This document shows positions 7,925 through 17,366 of a stretch of DNA of 64,000 bases, one piece after another. This stretch comes from Candidatus Cloacimonadota bacterium (GTDB lineage: Bacteria; Cloacimonadota; Cloacimonadia; Cloacimonadales; Cloacimonadaceae). The stretch spans positions 99,484 through 163,483 of the forward strand of contig JAKOXG010000009.1 in NCBI GenBank assembly GCA_029781115.1, in the 5' to 3' direction. Position 1 is the stretch's first letter; every line of letters starts with the position of its first letter. Under the pieces are notes generated by a model that was not told the DNA's origin, did not search any database, and was given only the letters and a program-made list of their open reading frames with translations. The position numbers and the translations under genes are program-made.

Positions 7925-9946
7925 ATGACAGATGTTGCCGGCCCTGACCAGAAATTCTGCAGCAATTGTGGCAAGAGCTTGGCTGAAAACGCCAAGTTCT
8001 GTGCTTTCTGCGGTGAGCAGGTAGCCCAGATCAAACCCAGAAAGCCCGAGCCCAAACCGGAAGATGAGCCACGCAGACCCGTAAGGAAACGCTCCCCCAT
8101 CATCACTTTTGATACTTTGGCCGAAGGAGACGTCTTCCGTGGCTTTCGCATCACCGAAGTGCTCAACAAGGATGAAGAGGGCATCAAATACTATGCCTAC
8201 AAAAACGACATCAAGTATGTATTGAAGGTGTTTCACAAGTCCCGCCTGGCAAATCCCGAAAAGGTCTATGCCCTGCAAATGCGCCTGCAGGGATTGCTCA
8301 ATCTGGATCATCCCAACATCGCCAAAACCGATGAGGCAGACCTGACAACCAATCCAGCCTATATGGCCACCCGTTTTGTGCAGGGCATCAGCATGAACAG
8401 GCTCAAGAAACTGCACCCGGAACAGGTGACCGAGACCCTGATCCGCAAGATAGCCATCCAGCTGATGCTGGCAGCCAAAGAGATCCGCAAACAAGGCCTT
8501 AGCCTCGATAGATTGAGTGCCTCGGGCATGATGCTGGACAAAGACGAAAACCTCGTGCTGCTCTCCAGCAGTTTGCACTTTGAGGACAACGACGAACGCG
8601 AAGACATCTTCAACATCGCCGGCATCTTGGCCCGCCTTGCCTGCGATCACCCCTTGGCCGATACCCTCTATGGAAACGACTTGCTGAGGGAAGTCAAATT
8701 CCGCTATATCCCCGGCATCACCATCAGCTTCAACAAAGTATTGGCCGAATGCCTGCATCGCAACATCCTGCAACGTTATGCAGGTATAGACCTGATCTTG
8801 GAGCACCTGCGCACTTTACCAAATATCGAGGACGACGAAATCTGCACCACACCCCTCGATACCAACATCCCCAACGTCAAAAATAAAGCCGAAATACCCA
8901 AGATGGGGCCTGAATGGGGATTTATCGCCCTGGTAGCCGTTGCCGTCATCGTGGTAGCCCTGTTTTTGTTTACCAACCTCTTCAGCATCCTGTTCAAAGG
9001 TTCGGATAAACCTTTCACCTTCACCGGTATCGTCCCCGCCCAGGATTCTATCAAGGTGATCACCAACAATCACGACCCTGCTTACGGCTCGCAACAACCC
9101 ATGCAAACCGAATATGGCGCCCTGAAAGCTTCCCTGAGAGAAGGGCAAAGATTTGATGTCGATAGATATGGCCTCAGCCCCAACATCCCGGATGCAACAA
9201 CCGGCTCCAAACAGACCCCACACCAAGCAGCCATGCCCTCACATATGGTGCGCTTGGATTCCGGATCCTTTGGCTTTGGACGCCTGAAAGAAAACCTGAA
9301 CCACAATGTATCTCTAAACAGCTTTTACATCAGCCGTTATGAAGTGACGCAAGCGCAGTGGAACAAGAGAATGACACCGGCAAACGTGAGCACCGTGGGC
9401 GACAATCTGCCGGTAGACAACGTCAGCTGGATGAACATCATCCTCTACTGCAACGCCATCAGCAAATCAGACGGCTTGGAACCTGCCTACACCCTGGATT
9501 ACAGCACCAAACCACCCAAAGTTAGCTGCGACTTCAACGCCAATGGCTGGCGCCTACCCACGGAAGCAGAATGGGAATTTGCCGCCAAAGCAGGCGCACT
9601 CTTCGATTACAGCGGCTCAGACACCCCGGATGATGTGGCCTGGTATAGAGACAACAGCGTCGGCCGTGTCAGACCCCCAGGCGGCAAAAAAGCCAACGCC
9701 AATGGACTTTACGACATGAGCGGCAACGTCTCCGAATGGTGCTGGGATTGGTATGATGCCTCTTACACCCGCTCCCTACAGCAATTCATCAACCCCAGCG
9801 GGCCCAGCAGCGGCAGCCAGAGAGTGATCCGCGGCGGCAACGTCATGAATGGAGAAGGACGCAACCTCAACATCATCTACCGGGAAAAAGGCAACCCCAA
9901 TCGAGGTATCCCCTACGTGGGCTTCCGGTTGGTGAGAAGCAAATAA
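7925..9946 (+). CDS. Zinc-ribbon / pseudokinase / FGE-like (sulfatase-modifying factor) fusion membrane protein
   Basis: 673 residues. Domains in order: a double CxxC zinc ribbon (residues about 12-34: FCSNCGKSL, FCAFCGEQV); a protein-kinase-like fold (about 60-300); a transmembrane helix (about 333-352); and an extracytoplasmic FGE-sulfatase/SUMF1-like domain (about 430-673). The last carries FYISRYEVTQAQWN, GWRLPTEAEWEFAAKAG, YDMSGNVSEWCWDW and VGFRLVR. The kinase domain keeps a VAIK-like lysine (VLKVF), but the catalytic loop reads SLDRLSASGMMLD in place of HRDxKxxN and no DFG follows, so it is probably a pseudokinase. The FGE-like part lacks the paired catalytic cysteines of true formylglycine-generating enzymes as far as I can see. 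It starts directly after the ileS stop and ends before a strong terminator. Role unknown; a membrane-spanning sensor or receptor is an inference. Confidence 0.8.
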   Translation: MTDVAGPDQKFCSNCGKSLAENAKFCAFCGEQVAQIKPRKPEPKPEDEPRRPVRKRSPIITFDTLAEGDVFRGFRITEVLNKDEEGIKYYAYKNDIKYVLKVFHKSRLANPEKVYALQMRLQGLLNLDHPNIAKTDEADLTTNPAYMATRFVQGISMNRLKKLHPEQVTETLIRKIAIQLMLAAKEIRKQGLSLDRLSASGMMLDKDENLVLLSSSLHFEDNDEREDIFNIAGILARLACDHPLADTLYGNDLLREVKFRYIPGITISFNKVLAECLHRNILQRYAGIDLILEHLRTLPNIEDDEICTTPLDTNIPNVKNKAEIPKMGPEWGFIALVAVAVIVVALFLFTNLFSILFKGSDKPFTFTGIVPAQDSIKVITNNHDPAYGSQQPMQTEYGALKASLREGQRFDVDRYGLSPNIPDATTGSKQTPHQAAMPSHMVRLDSGSFGFGRLKENLNHNVSLNSFYISRYEVTQAQWNKRMTPANVSTVGDNLPVDNVSWMNIILYCNAISKSDGLEPAYTLDYSTKPPKVSCDFNANGWRLPTEAEWEFAAKAGALFDYSGSDTPDDVAWYRDNSVGRVRPPGGKKANANGLYDMSGNVSEWCWDWYDASYTRSLQQFINPSGPSSGSQRVIRGGNVMNGEGRNLNIIYREKGNPNRGIPYVGFRLVRSK

Positions 9947-9963
9947 ACTCACATATAAAGTTT

Positions 9964-9995
9964 AAAGCCGGCTCATTTCGAGCCGGCTTTCTTTA
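9964..9995. terminator. Bidirectional intrinsic terminator
   Basis: A perfect 11-base stem: AAAGCCGGCTC (9964-9974) and GAGCCGGCTTT (9980-9990) around ATTTC, followed by CTTTATTTT. It separates the convergent 7925-9946 gene and the minus-strand surface-protein gene ending at 9998; the symmetric stem could serve both. Confidence 0.9.
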
Positions 9996-9997
9996 TT

Positions 9998-12900
9998 TTA
10001 CTTTATCAACATCATCTTGGACGCTTTCTGATACCCCGGAGCACTCATCCGAATCAGATACGCTCCACTGGCCAAGTTGCGCCCATCATTGTCTTTGCCA
10101 TCAAAGACCCGCTTATAATGCCCCGTATCATGGGCTTCATTTATCAAGGTTCTCACCAATTGGCCTCTGATGTTATATATTTGCAGCTTCACCTTTCCCG
10201 GCTCCTTCACGCTGTAACTGATGGTAGTTTCAGGGTTGAAGGGATTGGGATAGTTTCCATTCAGGGCGGTGGCCACCACCGGAACCTGCGGCTCACCACT
10301 TGCTTCAATCAGGGTAAAATCCAGTTTGGTAAAGAGCCCAGCACCTACTATCACATTTTCCACCACGGCACCATCAAAACCTTTGGCAAAGACTCTCACA
10401 CTGCGGTTGCTCACAGGAACCATGAGGCTGTATTCACCCTCGGAGTTTGTGGTAGCCATCAGCCTGCCGCTGACAATTGAAACTCCAGCTATGGGGGTGC
10501 CGATTTTGCTCATCACTTTGCCTACTATCTTGCCGGTGCGCACATTGTTGGTGAGGATACCTGAGAAGCAGGGCAAAGAAGCACTGCCATCTGTGTAAAC
10601 TGTTTTGACAGCCCAACGGTAATCTCCATCGGGAAGTGTGGACCAACTGGTATCAGTCACTCCCAAATCATCATCGGTTTTAGTGATCAAGCGAGTCCAA
10701 GCAGCCTCATTTTGCTCGTGACCAGCTTGCAACCTGTAAACCTCGTATCCAGCCAGCTCAAATCTTCCTGCAGCTTGCCAGGAAACAAGCACAGCATCAT
10801 CGCCATTATCAACTGCCACCCCTACTTCGGCTGCTCCAGCGGGATAAACCGCGATCTGGAAGTCAGGAGTCCGGTTATTGCCCGCAAATTCATCGCCGGC
10901 CAGCTCCACCTTACCATAGATGCTGATTTCACCTAAGGTGTCAGGCGTCCAGGGCAGCTCTATCTCCAGGCTCTGTTTGCTGCGGATAGGGGGCCCGGCT
11001 ACACTGGCAAGTTGCACCTCGTCTGGCCCCATCAGCTTCACGGTGTAGTTGCTCTGATCTGCACTGCCATAGTTTTTGATGCGGAAGGTACGACTGGAAT
11101 TGCTACCCAGCACAGCACTACTCTCGCCGCTGATGCTTAAAGCAGCCAGCTCATGCTCACAGGCATCTTCATTGCACAAGAAGCTTACCTGAGGGAAGAT
11201 CCCCGTGAGTGTGGTGGTGGGCGGGTTGAGGAGATCTATGTTGCGCTTGGAACCGGCAATCCGGCTGCGGCCATCGCCCAGATCCTGACACCTGAACTGG
11301 AGCCTGCCGACATACATAGACGACGTGGTATCCCAAGGACGGTAAAACATCATCACCAGGTTTCCGCCCGTATACACATAGGGCGTCTGGAAGTTGATAT
11401 GTACATAGCTTTCTCCACGGGGATAGGCTACAGTCCCATCGTAAACCAAAGTCATCTCAGATGTGGGGATAAAGCCTGCACTCAGGTTGTTTTGGAAGGT
11501 GCTGGTCAGAAAGATCTTGGTAGGTCTGGTCAGGCTGTACTCGAAATCGTTGTAAAGCGTCATGGCATTGATGGTTCCGCTCGCCAGGTCCAGCTCTTCG
11601 GCGCGATAGAGTGATTGGCAGACGTAAGTGTAGTAGCGGAAGTCTATGGGCACACTATCGAGCTTATCGCCGGCACCGATGTTTACGAGATGCATACCTG
11701 CGGGCAGGACTTCCACCTCGAGCGTATTGGTGCAGGGGAAGTTTAGATTGATTCCATTCAGCTCCACCTTGCCGTAGATCTCGATCTGTCCCTCCGCGGT
11801 GGGAGTCCAGGGGATGACCACCTCGGCAAAAGCACCGCTTTCAATGAGCGGCCCATTCACCATGGCCAGCTCGGTATCGTCTGGCCCCATCAGCTTTAAC
11901 TGGTAGTTGGCTTGGGCATTGGTGCCGCCGTTTCTGATGCGCATGGTGTAGTGTGACGTCTCCCCCACCACAGCGGGATGCGGACCGCTGAGCTTCAGGG
12001 CGCAGAGCCGGTCTTCTGCCCCACCCCAAGCAAAATGCATCATGATATTTGGCACCTGTGTGAATATATCATAAAAACCCGGGTTTTCCGGAGGGTTGTA
12101 CCACCATGTTTTTTGGCGTGGATAACCGCAGTTTGTACAACTGAACTGAGGCGTATTTGTCCCGCTTGTTAGCCTGCGGCTGGTTTCTACAACAACGACA
12201 AGATTCCCACCTGTATAGTAAAAAGGACCGTCCAGTTCAAACATCTGCCAACCCAAAGCACCGGGAGTATATCGGCCTTGTTTGACCAGTTGCAATTGTC
12301 CTGGCGACGGAGGCAATATCACATTTTCTATTGTGTCATCCATGGTATTTTGAAGATAAATCTTGTATTCTGCCTCGGAGTTACCGACTTCAGTACAATC
12401 CCACGCCAGCATGTCTATAAGGCCAACACCACTTATCTGATCTGAAGTATAGAGGGAAGCTGAGCTATGACGACCTTCTGCAATTATGAAAGGCACGAGT
12501 TGACTCCATATGCCATCCCCTATGGTGACGACACCGGGAAGCGTTACATTTGCAAGCAGCTCAACCTCATGGATCTCCCCGTTATAATCCAAGCGCAGGG
12601 CAGCAGAGATGGGGCCTGGCGTAACACCCGCTAATGTGATTGGGACATCCACATGCTGCGAAGCACCAAGAGACATGGGCAGATTCACCAAATCAAATGA
12701 GAACTCATCCGCATTGGGGCCGATGATGCTGAGATTTGCTGCGGATATATCCATGGTCACGCCGCCCATATTGGTAATCGTCACGTTTTGAGTGGCCGGC
12801 TCACCATTGATTGTTACTCTGTAATCCAAAACCAGTGGCAACATCCTCACGATGGCGCTGGCGGGTATCTCCCCAAACCGCAGCATGATATTGGGTATTC

Positions 12901-14305
12901 CGTCTGTTGGGTAGCCATTAGGGGGTGTGTTGGGGTCTATGCTCTCATCTCTGTTGTGGACCAGGCTACGGCATTGCCCTGGCGTAGCTGTGCTGTAAAA
13001 GTATGAGGATTCACAGCCTCCGTATCGATTTTTCTCATAGACGGCGACCACCAGATTGTCTGTATTGTTGTATAAAAATGGATAGTCCAGCTCAATCTCA
13101 AACCAACCGGTGACGCCGGGGAAATTCATATGGCCATCGAAGACCAAGGTCATTTCATTCACCGGAACCCAGTCCTGGCCATCAGAAAACTCCGTCTTGT
13201 CGGTATGACCCATATAAATCATCCAATCATAGCCGTGAATATATGACGCTTGCCCATTCCAATAGTAAGCCATTTTCTCGATGCGTTGATTGGCTACATC
13301 TATCTCGGATTGCAGAATGATGCTCTGAGAATAGCTATGTTTATGAGAAGGATCCATGGGCAGCCCGAGGTCTTCGCTTTTGTCCCCCAAAGCAACCCCG
13401 GGCTCCACTGTGAAGGCTCCCGTTGTCGAAGGAGGTGAGACCCCGATATTGTTTCTGGCCACCACATACCAATTGTGAACTCCTGCTTCCAGACCATTGA
13501 GGACGTATCGGGTGCCCGGCTGGTTTTCACTCACCAAAACGCCATCAATATACACATCATAACCACTTGCATCCGGCTCCGATGCGGGAGAATAATAGTT
13601 ATTTGTGTGGGGTAAAATCCAATCCAGGGATTGACCATTTACCACGGTTTCCTGATCTGCAGGGCTCCTCAGCTCGGGCGCAACCGGCACTTCGGTATCC
13701 GGAAACACAAGTTGCAGGGCAGGGAATAGTCGTGTCACATACTCCGCATCGGGCGGGTTATTGATGTCGATGTCAACGCTGTAATAATCCCGACACATCA
13801 ACGCACTATAAGAATCAGAATTATCATGCCCCCAACTCACGCTGCCAACCCGGTCATAATTGGCTGCAAACACAGCCACCACCAAATTGTCGGTATTGTT
13901 GTAAACAAAAGGCGTGTCCAAGATAAACTCTATCCACTCTCTATTTCCGGGCGGTAGGGTGACGGGAACATTGCCGGAGAACACCTCGGTCAGATTTGCA
14001 ATAGGCTCCCAATCTGATGTGGAGGCAAAAGCTGCATCCTGGATATGGCCCAGGTAGATCTTCCAAAACTGGCTATTGTTCAAGCTGCCATTGGCTGATC
14101 CTTTATGAAAAAACCTGAGCTTGGATATCTCGCCTTCATGATTGATCTTGGTTTGTGGATAGATCACCTGGCTATAACTGGAATGATGCCTGGTGCTCAC
14201 CGGAAAGTCGGTCTGCTCCCGAAAAGGCCTCACCACGGTAACCGTGGCAGCACCAAGACTCAAGACCAGCACCAGCAAAAGGGTCAAAGTTGTTAGTCGT
14301 TTCAT
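9998..14305 (-). CDS. Giant secreted multidomain surface protein with T9SS-type C-terminal sorting domain
   Basis: 1435 residues. Signal peptide at 1-19. Four related jelly-roll modules lie at about 37-205, 315-480, 595-760 and 870-1040; each contains a YxxGNLVV or YNNTDNLVVAV strand. They are interleaved with Fn3-like domains (about 210-305, 1155-1250), an ASH-like domain (about 483-590), two CARDB-like domains (about 765-865, 1045-1150) and a carboxypeptidase-regulatory-like domain (about 1255-1330). The last 90 residues are the sorting domain: YPNPFNPETTISY, IYNIRGQLVRTL, FDGKDNDGRNLASGAY, ending SKMMLIK. Such domains direct outer-membrane export through the type IX system and are then cleaved. 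GGAG lies just before the ATG. No enzyme signature is visible; adhesion or surface-layer function is inferred. Confidence 0.87.
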   Translation of the reverse strand: MKRLTTLTLLLVLVLSLGAATVTVVRPFREQTDFPVSTRHHSSYSQVIYPQTKINHEGEISKLRFFHKGSANGSLNNSQFWKIYLGHIQDAAFASTSDWEPIANLTEVFSGNVPVTLPPGNREWIEFILDTPFVYNNTDNLVVAVFAANYDRVGSVSWGHDNSDSYSALMCRDYYSVDIDINNPPDAEYVTRLFPALQLVFPDTEVPVAPELRSPADQETVVNGQSLDWILPHTNNYYSPASEPDASGYDVYIDGVLVSENQPGTRYVLNGLEAGVHNWYVVARNNIGVSPPSTTGAFTVEPGVALGDKSEDLGLPMDPSHKHSYSQSIILQSEIDVANQRIEKMAYYWNGQASYIHGYDWMIYMGHTDKTEFSDGQDWVPVNEMTLVFDGHMNFPGVTGWFEIELDYPFLYNNTDNLVVAVYEKNRYGGCESSYFYSTATPGQCRSLVHNRDESIDPNTPPNGYPTDGIPNIMLRFGEIPASAIVRMLPLVLDYRVTINGEPATQNVTITNMGGVTMDISAANLSIIGPNADEFSFDLVNLPMSLGASQHVDVPITLAGVTPGPISAALRLDYNGEIHEVELLANVTLPGVVTIGDGIWSQLVPFIIAEGRHSSASLYTSDQISGVGLIDMLAWDCTEVGNSEAEYKIYLQNTMDDTIENVILPPSPGQLQLVKQGRYTPGALGWQMFELDGPFYYTGGNLVVVVETSRRLTSGTNTPQFSCTNCGYPRQKTWWYNPPENPGFYDIFTQVPNIMMHFAWGGAEDRLCALKLSGPHPAVVGETSHYTMRIRNGGTNAQANYQLKLMGPDDTELAMVNGPLIESGAFAEVVIPWTPTAEGQIEIYGKVELNGINLNFPCTNTLEVEVLPAGMHLVNIGAGDKLDSVPIDFRYYTYVCQSLYRAEELDLASGTINAMTLYNDFEYSLTRPTKIFLTSTFQNNLSAGFIPTSEMTLVYDGTVAYPRGESYVHINFQTPYVYTGGNLVMMFYRPWDTTSSMYVGRLQFRCQDLGDGRSRIAGSKRNIDLLNPPTTTLTGIFPQVSFLCNEDACEHELAALSISGESSAVLGSNSSRTFRIKNYGSADQSNYTVKLMGPDEVQLASVAGPPIRSKQSLEIELPWTPDTLGEISIYGKVELAGDEFAGNNRTPDFQIAVYPAGAAEVGVAVDNGDDAVLVSWQAAGRFELAGYEVYRLQAGHEQNEAAWTRLITKTDDDLGVTDTSWSTLPDGDYRWAVKTVYTDGSASLPCFSGILTNNVRTGKIVGKVMSKIGTPIAGVSIVSGRLMATTNSEGEYSLMVPVSNRSVRVFAKGFDGAVVENVIVGAGLFTKLDFTLIEASGEPQVPVVATALNGNYPNPFNPETTISYSVKEPGKVKLQIYNIRGQLVRTLINEAHDTGHYKRVFDGKDNDGRNLASGAYLIRMSAPGYQKASKMMLIK

Positions 14306-14735
14306 GGCTCTCTCCTATCGTCATCTAAAAGACTATCACTTCTTTATAATTAACACTCTTCTCTTTGGTTAGCCCAGCTTTTGGCATCAAGCTGCGGCAT
14401 CACCACAACCAAAAAACTCAGTGATCACTTGAGATCACGCACCTTTTTAGCATCTCATCCTCCTCATGCGAAAAAGGTCTTCCTATACCCAAGTAAACCG
14501 AAGCACAATTCATTCCAAAAAACGGGAATAATTCAAATAATATAGCCGGATTGGCATTTGAGCACGAAATGAAGAGCAGCAACAGCCCGATAAGCTCCTC
14601 TCTCAGAAAACTCTCCCGTGCCACCCACATCTGTTACTTTTTCCCTTGGGGAAAAGCAAGTCTTTAAGCCCCTTATTTGCTCAAAAATCGGGCTCAATTT
14701 TCCGATATCTTCCCCTCGGACGCACGGCGAAAAAG

Positions 14736-14990
14736 CAGGTCGTTTTGAAATAATTGCCCTTTCCATAGAATTAAGTTGCACAATATTGCCTTTTGCGCCC
14801 CCTCTCAAATGCCCATTCCATGCGGACTCCCAACCCCGCCCCTGCTGCTCTCCTGCTCCTCGAGTAAGTAAGCAGCAGGAAAGTAGTAGGTTAGGAGCAG
14901 GAGCCGAGGGGAAGTTTTGACACCTCTCGGAGGGTGGTCGTCCACCGTGAAAAGTCAATATTCGCTTCAAGCATCGGTTTTGTGCAAATA
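14736..14990 (+). repeat. Interspersed intergenic repeat, copy A (short form)
   Basis: Copy A lies in the 777-base gene-free stretch 14306-15082. It shares three blocks with copy D near 61.5 kb: CTCAAATGCCCATTCCATG (14813), the GC-rich hairpin (CCTGCTCCT 14852-14860 with AGGAGCAGG 14893-14901, inside CCCCGCCCCTGCTGC... and AGTAGTAGGTTAGG), and AAAGTCAATATT (14951). The first two blocks of the long form (decayed reading frame, ATAGTAGG palindrome) are absent. Reading frames that cross it have no counterpart in the other copies. The remaining part of the gap (14306-14735) is AT-rich and holds the upstream region of the surface gene; I see no other feature there. Confidence 0.8.
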
Positions 14991-15018
14991 AAAAACGCCT
15001 ACCAAAACAGTAGGCGTT
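14987..15018 (-). terminator. Intrinsic terminator of the tsaE-SIMPL operon
   Basis: On the minus strand, AACGCCTAC and GTAGGCGTT form a 9-base stem (plus coordinates 15010-15018 and 14994-15002) around a 7-base loop, followed by TTTTTATTTG. It lies 65 bases beyond the stop codon at 15083. Confidence 0.88.
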
Positions 15019-15082
15019 CTCAAACCTTGAAAGGGTGCGTCCGAACAAAAGCGGGCGCTACCCTCTCGCAATCTTCCTTGTC

Positions 15083-15862
15083 TTAGAGTTCAAATTCTGC
15101 GGTCACGGTCACCGAGATGCTCTTGGCTTTGGTTGAGGTGTTGTAAAATCCATAGTCAGAGACATCTGTGGAGTAGGGTTCGGTGATCTGGAACACACCT
15201 GAGCGGGCTGTTTTGAGTTTTCCCAATCTGGTTTTGGCGGAGGAGGTGACTTCCTTGGCGCGGGCCAAGGCGTCTTTGGTGGCGGCGCCGATCAGCTCCT
15301 TTTTCAGATCCGGCAATTTGCTATATAGGTATTGCAGATCGCTGCGCTGCACCAGCAAACCTCTATCGGCAAAGAAGGAGGGATCGAGGGCGATAGCTTC
15401 CGCCTTGGCGATGTCATGACTGAGCAGGTAGAGGCTTTGGTTTACGTTGTAGCCTGTGATTTGGCCAAAATTGCTATAATATGGACTGCTGGTAGGTGGC
15501 TGGATCTCGATGTCCTTATCCTTCATGCCTTTTTCGATCAGATAGGCTTTGAAATCGTTCACATCCTTGGTGAGGCTTTTGTAAGCTTCTTTCAGCCCCT
15601 CAGAGGAGGCGTCCTTTTGCAGGGTAAGATTCCACTTTACCATGTCGGATTCAAATTGCTTGCTGGCATAACCCACCACGCGCAAGCCGCGCTCCACCTT
15701 GCGGCTTTCCAGGAAGAAGTTGCCAAAGATGGCGAGGCCAACGATGAAAGCGATGGCGGCAATGACTATGCCTCTATTGGGGGCTTTTTCTGAATCGAGC
15801 AGGCTCCAAAGCACGAGACCCACTACGACGACTGCGGCTATGATATTGATGATCAGCAACAT
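15083..15862 (-). CDS. SIMPL (DUF541) domain membrane-anchored protein
   Basis: 259 residues. Two N-terminal hydrophobic helices (about 2-22 and 30-50) precede a periplasmic SIMPL domain. Family hallmarks are the start of the domain (GLRVVGYASKQFESDMVKW), a LLSHDIAKAEAI segment, and the C-terminal GVFQITEPYSTDVSDYG...NTSTKAKSISVTV strand pair. SIMPL proteins (YggE, BP26 and relatives) form oligomers in the periplasm and are linked to stress tolerance; the precise role is not known. AAGGAG precedes the start, overlapping the end of tsaE, so the two genes are co-transcribed. Confidence 0.9.
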   Translation of the reverse strand: MLLIINIIAAVVVVGLVLWSLLDSEKAPNRGIVIAAIAFIVGLAIFGNFFLESRKVERGLRVVGYASKQFESDMVKWNLTLQKDASSEGLKEAYKSLTKDVNDFKAYLIEKGMKDKDIEIQPPTSSPYYSNFGQITGYNVNQSLYLLSHDIAKAEAIALDPSFFADRGLLVQRSDLQYLYSKLPDLKKELIGAATKDALARAKEVTSSAKTRLGKLKTARSGVFQITEPYSTDVSDYGFYNTSTKAKSISVTVTAEFEL

Positions 15863-15863
15863 A

Positions 15864-16328
15864 TCATATCTCCTTGTTTTGTATATATTCTTTTAGTATT
15901 ACCAGATATTCCGGCTCTCCCTGCACCTTTAGTTTTCGCTTCTCGCCATCATATTCAAAATGGAGGCAAAGGGTTTGGTAAGGGAGCAGTTGTTCAGCGA
16001 TCTGCGGCCATTCAATTGCCGTAATGCCGTTTTCCATGATGTCAAAAAGCCCCAGGTCCATCAGCTCATGCGGCTCCCTGATGCGATAAAGGTCGAGGTG
16101 ATAGAGGGGCAGGCGCCCGCTGTGATACTCCTTGAGCATCACAAAAGAGGGGCTGTCTATATCTTCCTGTATCCCAAGGGCTTGCCCCAAAGCTTGGACA
16201 AAGGTGGTTTTGCCACTACCCAGATCTCCGTAGAGGCAGATCACGTCTCCACGTTTGAGCGGTGGTTGCAGCTTTCTGGCAAAGTCCACCGTATCTTGCA
16301 GGGTGTCTAAGTTTAAGGTCAAAGTCAT
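15864..16328 (-). CDS. tsaE: TsaE, tRNA threonylcarbamoyladenosine biosynthesis ATPase
   Basis: 154 residues from ATG 16328, which has AGGATAA upstream; an in-frame ATG at 16397 is an extension without a site. The P-loop is G-D-L-G-S-G-K-T-T, followed by SPSFVMLKEY and YHLDLYRI (switch/Walker B region) and ITAIEWPQ, all typical of TsaE (YjeE). TsaE is the ATPase of the TsaBCDE system that makes the t6A37 modification in ANN-decoding tRNAs in the cytoplasm. TsaB, C and D genes are not in this window. It overlaps the regulatory signals of the following SIMPL gene, with one base between stop and start. Confidence 0.95.
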   Translation of the reverse strand: MTLTLNLDTLQDTVDFARKLQPPLKRGDVICLYGDLGSGKTTFVQALGQALGIQEDIDSPSFVMLKEYHSGRLPLYHLDLYRIREPHELMDLGLFDIMENGITAIEWPQIAEQLLPYQTLCLHFEYDGEKRKLKVQGEPEYLVILKEYIQNKEI

Positions 16329-16413
16329 GTGTTTATCCTGTTTATCGTTGCAAACTTGCGTTTTGATTTGAAATGATGAAGTTAGGTCGATTCCCACTAT
16401 CTATCCCCAATCC

Positions 16414-16441
16414 ATGTAAAACGCTTACCAAAAGAAGTGAA
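16414..16441 (-). promoter_or_regulatory. Candidate promoter of tsaE
   Basis: Minus strand: TTCACT (16441-16436), 16-base spacer, TTACAT (16419-16414) followed by GG. This is the same spacing and trailing G as in the rplM and rpmE promoters. It lies about 85 bases before the tsaE start. The -35 box is poor, so confidence is low. Confidence 0.35.
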
Positions 16442-16493
16442 AAGCAACCCAACCGGGGATATAGAAAAATGAGGCGGCCTATTTGGTCAAGTA

Positions 16494-16638
16494 ATTTAGT
16501 AAAAACTATGAATTTGAGGGGAAGTGGCTGAAATGAGTTGCCTGCAATCAAGGCAGCGGAGCGATTAATTGTTAGAAGCGTAATCCTATATACAGTATAG
16601 CATTGCAAGATTTTGGTGAATATTTAGTAAAAACAATG
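16494..16638 (+). repeat. Pair of 17-base direct repeats in the tsaE-tetR divergent region
   Basis: ATTTAGTAAAAACTATG (16494-16510) and ATTTAGTAAAAACAATG (16622-16638) differ at one base and lie 128 bases apart, the second directly before the candidate tetR -35 box. A nearly symmetric CTATA/TATAG pair (16586-16600) lies between. They could be binding sites for the TetR-family protein or a small duplication. The rest of the 373-base gap 16329-16701 shows only the two promoters. Confidence 0.45.
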
Positions 16639-16639
16639 C

Positions 16640-16667
16640 TTGACATTCTCGTAGATTTCATTAAAGT
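16640..16667 (+). promoter_or_regulatory. Candidate promoter of the tetR-family gene
   Basis: TTGACA (16640-16645), 16-base spacer, TAAAGT (16662-16667). It lies 35 bases before ATG 16702 and abuts the second 17-base direct repeat, which would place an operator over the -35 region. Confidence 0.5.
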
Positions 16668-16701
16668 TACATCCAGAGCAACAACTGAAAAGGAGAAAGG
16701 T

Positions 16702-17289
16702 ATGGAACTCACGCAAAGCCAGGAAGACATCCTGCAGGCAGCTATCAAAGTGATCGCCCGCAAGGGCTATAAGGGCCTCACCACAAATGTTTTAACCAAA
16801 GAACTCAAGATCAGCGAAGCTGAGTTGGCTCATCATTTTGGCAGCATAGATAAACTGGTTGAGACTATCCTGGAATACTTTGATGATCTCTCCGACCTCG
16901 TTATGGTGGAAATTGAGAACGCCGAGCTCGAACCCTTGGAGAAGATTCATCGCCTTATTTTGGACCGGTATCATCTATTCAACGTGCAACGCGACCTGAC
17001 GATGGTTATGCTTTCTACGGAGATATTCTATTACGATCGCATCAAGGACCAACGGATTAGCAAGATCATGGGCAAACACGGGAAACACATCACCTCTTGT
17101 TTGAAAGAAGCTCAAGCTCAGGGTAGCGTTGATCCCGGCGTCGACCCGTTACAGTTGTTCCGAATAATAGTCGGTTCCACAAAGTTCTTGGTGTCGCAGT
17201 GGAACCTGAGTGGCCAGAAGTTCGATCTGGTGGCAGAGGGTGAAAAACTCTTTCAGACGATCAGGAAACTCATAGAAGTGCCTCAATAA
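16702..17289 (+). CDS. TetR/AcrR-family transcriptional regulator
   Basis: 195 residues from ATG 16702, chosen for AAGGAGAAAGG just upstream; an in-frame ATG at 16603 lacks a site and would add residues unlike the family. The N-terminal helix-turn-helix is clear (ILQAAIKVIARKGYKGLTT, then LKISEAELAHHFGSIDKLV). The C-terminal all-helical ligand/dimer domain has no recognisable subfamily. It is divergent from tsaE and monocistronic between a promoter and a terminator, so autoregulation is likely and its remote targets are unknown. Effector not predictable. Confidence 0.9.
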   Translation: MELTQSQEDILQAAIKVIARKGYKGLTTNVLTKELKISEAELAHHFGSIDKLVETILEYFDDLSDLVMVEIENAELEPLEKIHRLILDRYHLFNVQRDLTMVMLSTEIFYYDRIKDQRISKIMGKHGKHITSCLKEAQAQGSVDPGVDPLQLFRIIVGSTKFLVSQWNLSGQKFDLVAEGEKLFQTIRKLIEVPQ

Positions 17290-17366
17290 ACCGCAACATT
17301 GTCATTTTCGACGCCGATACCGACGTCTCCGTCGTCGTGACTTGTTTCTTTACTTTTTCTACTCAG

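Noticed and set aside
14533..15048. Open frames on both strands through repeat copy A
   Set aside because: They cross the hairpin repeat and are not preserved in copies B, C or D, so they are chance frames.
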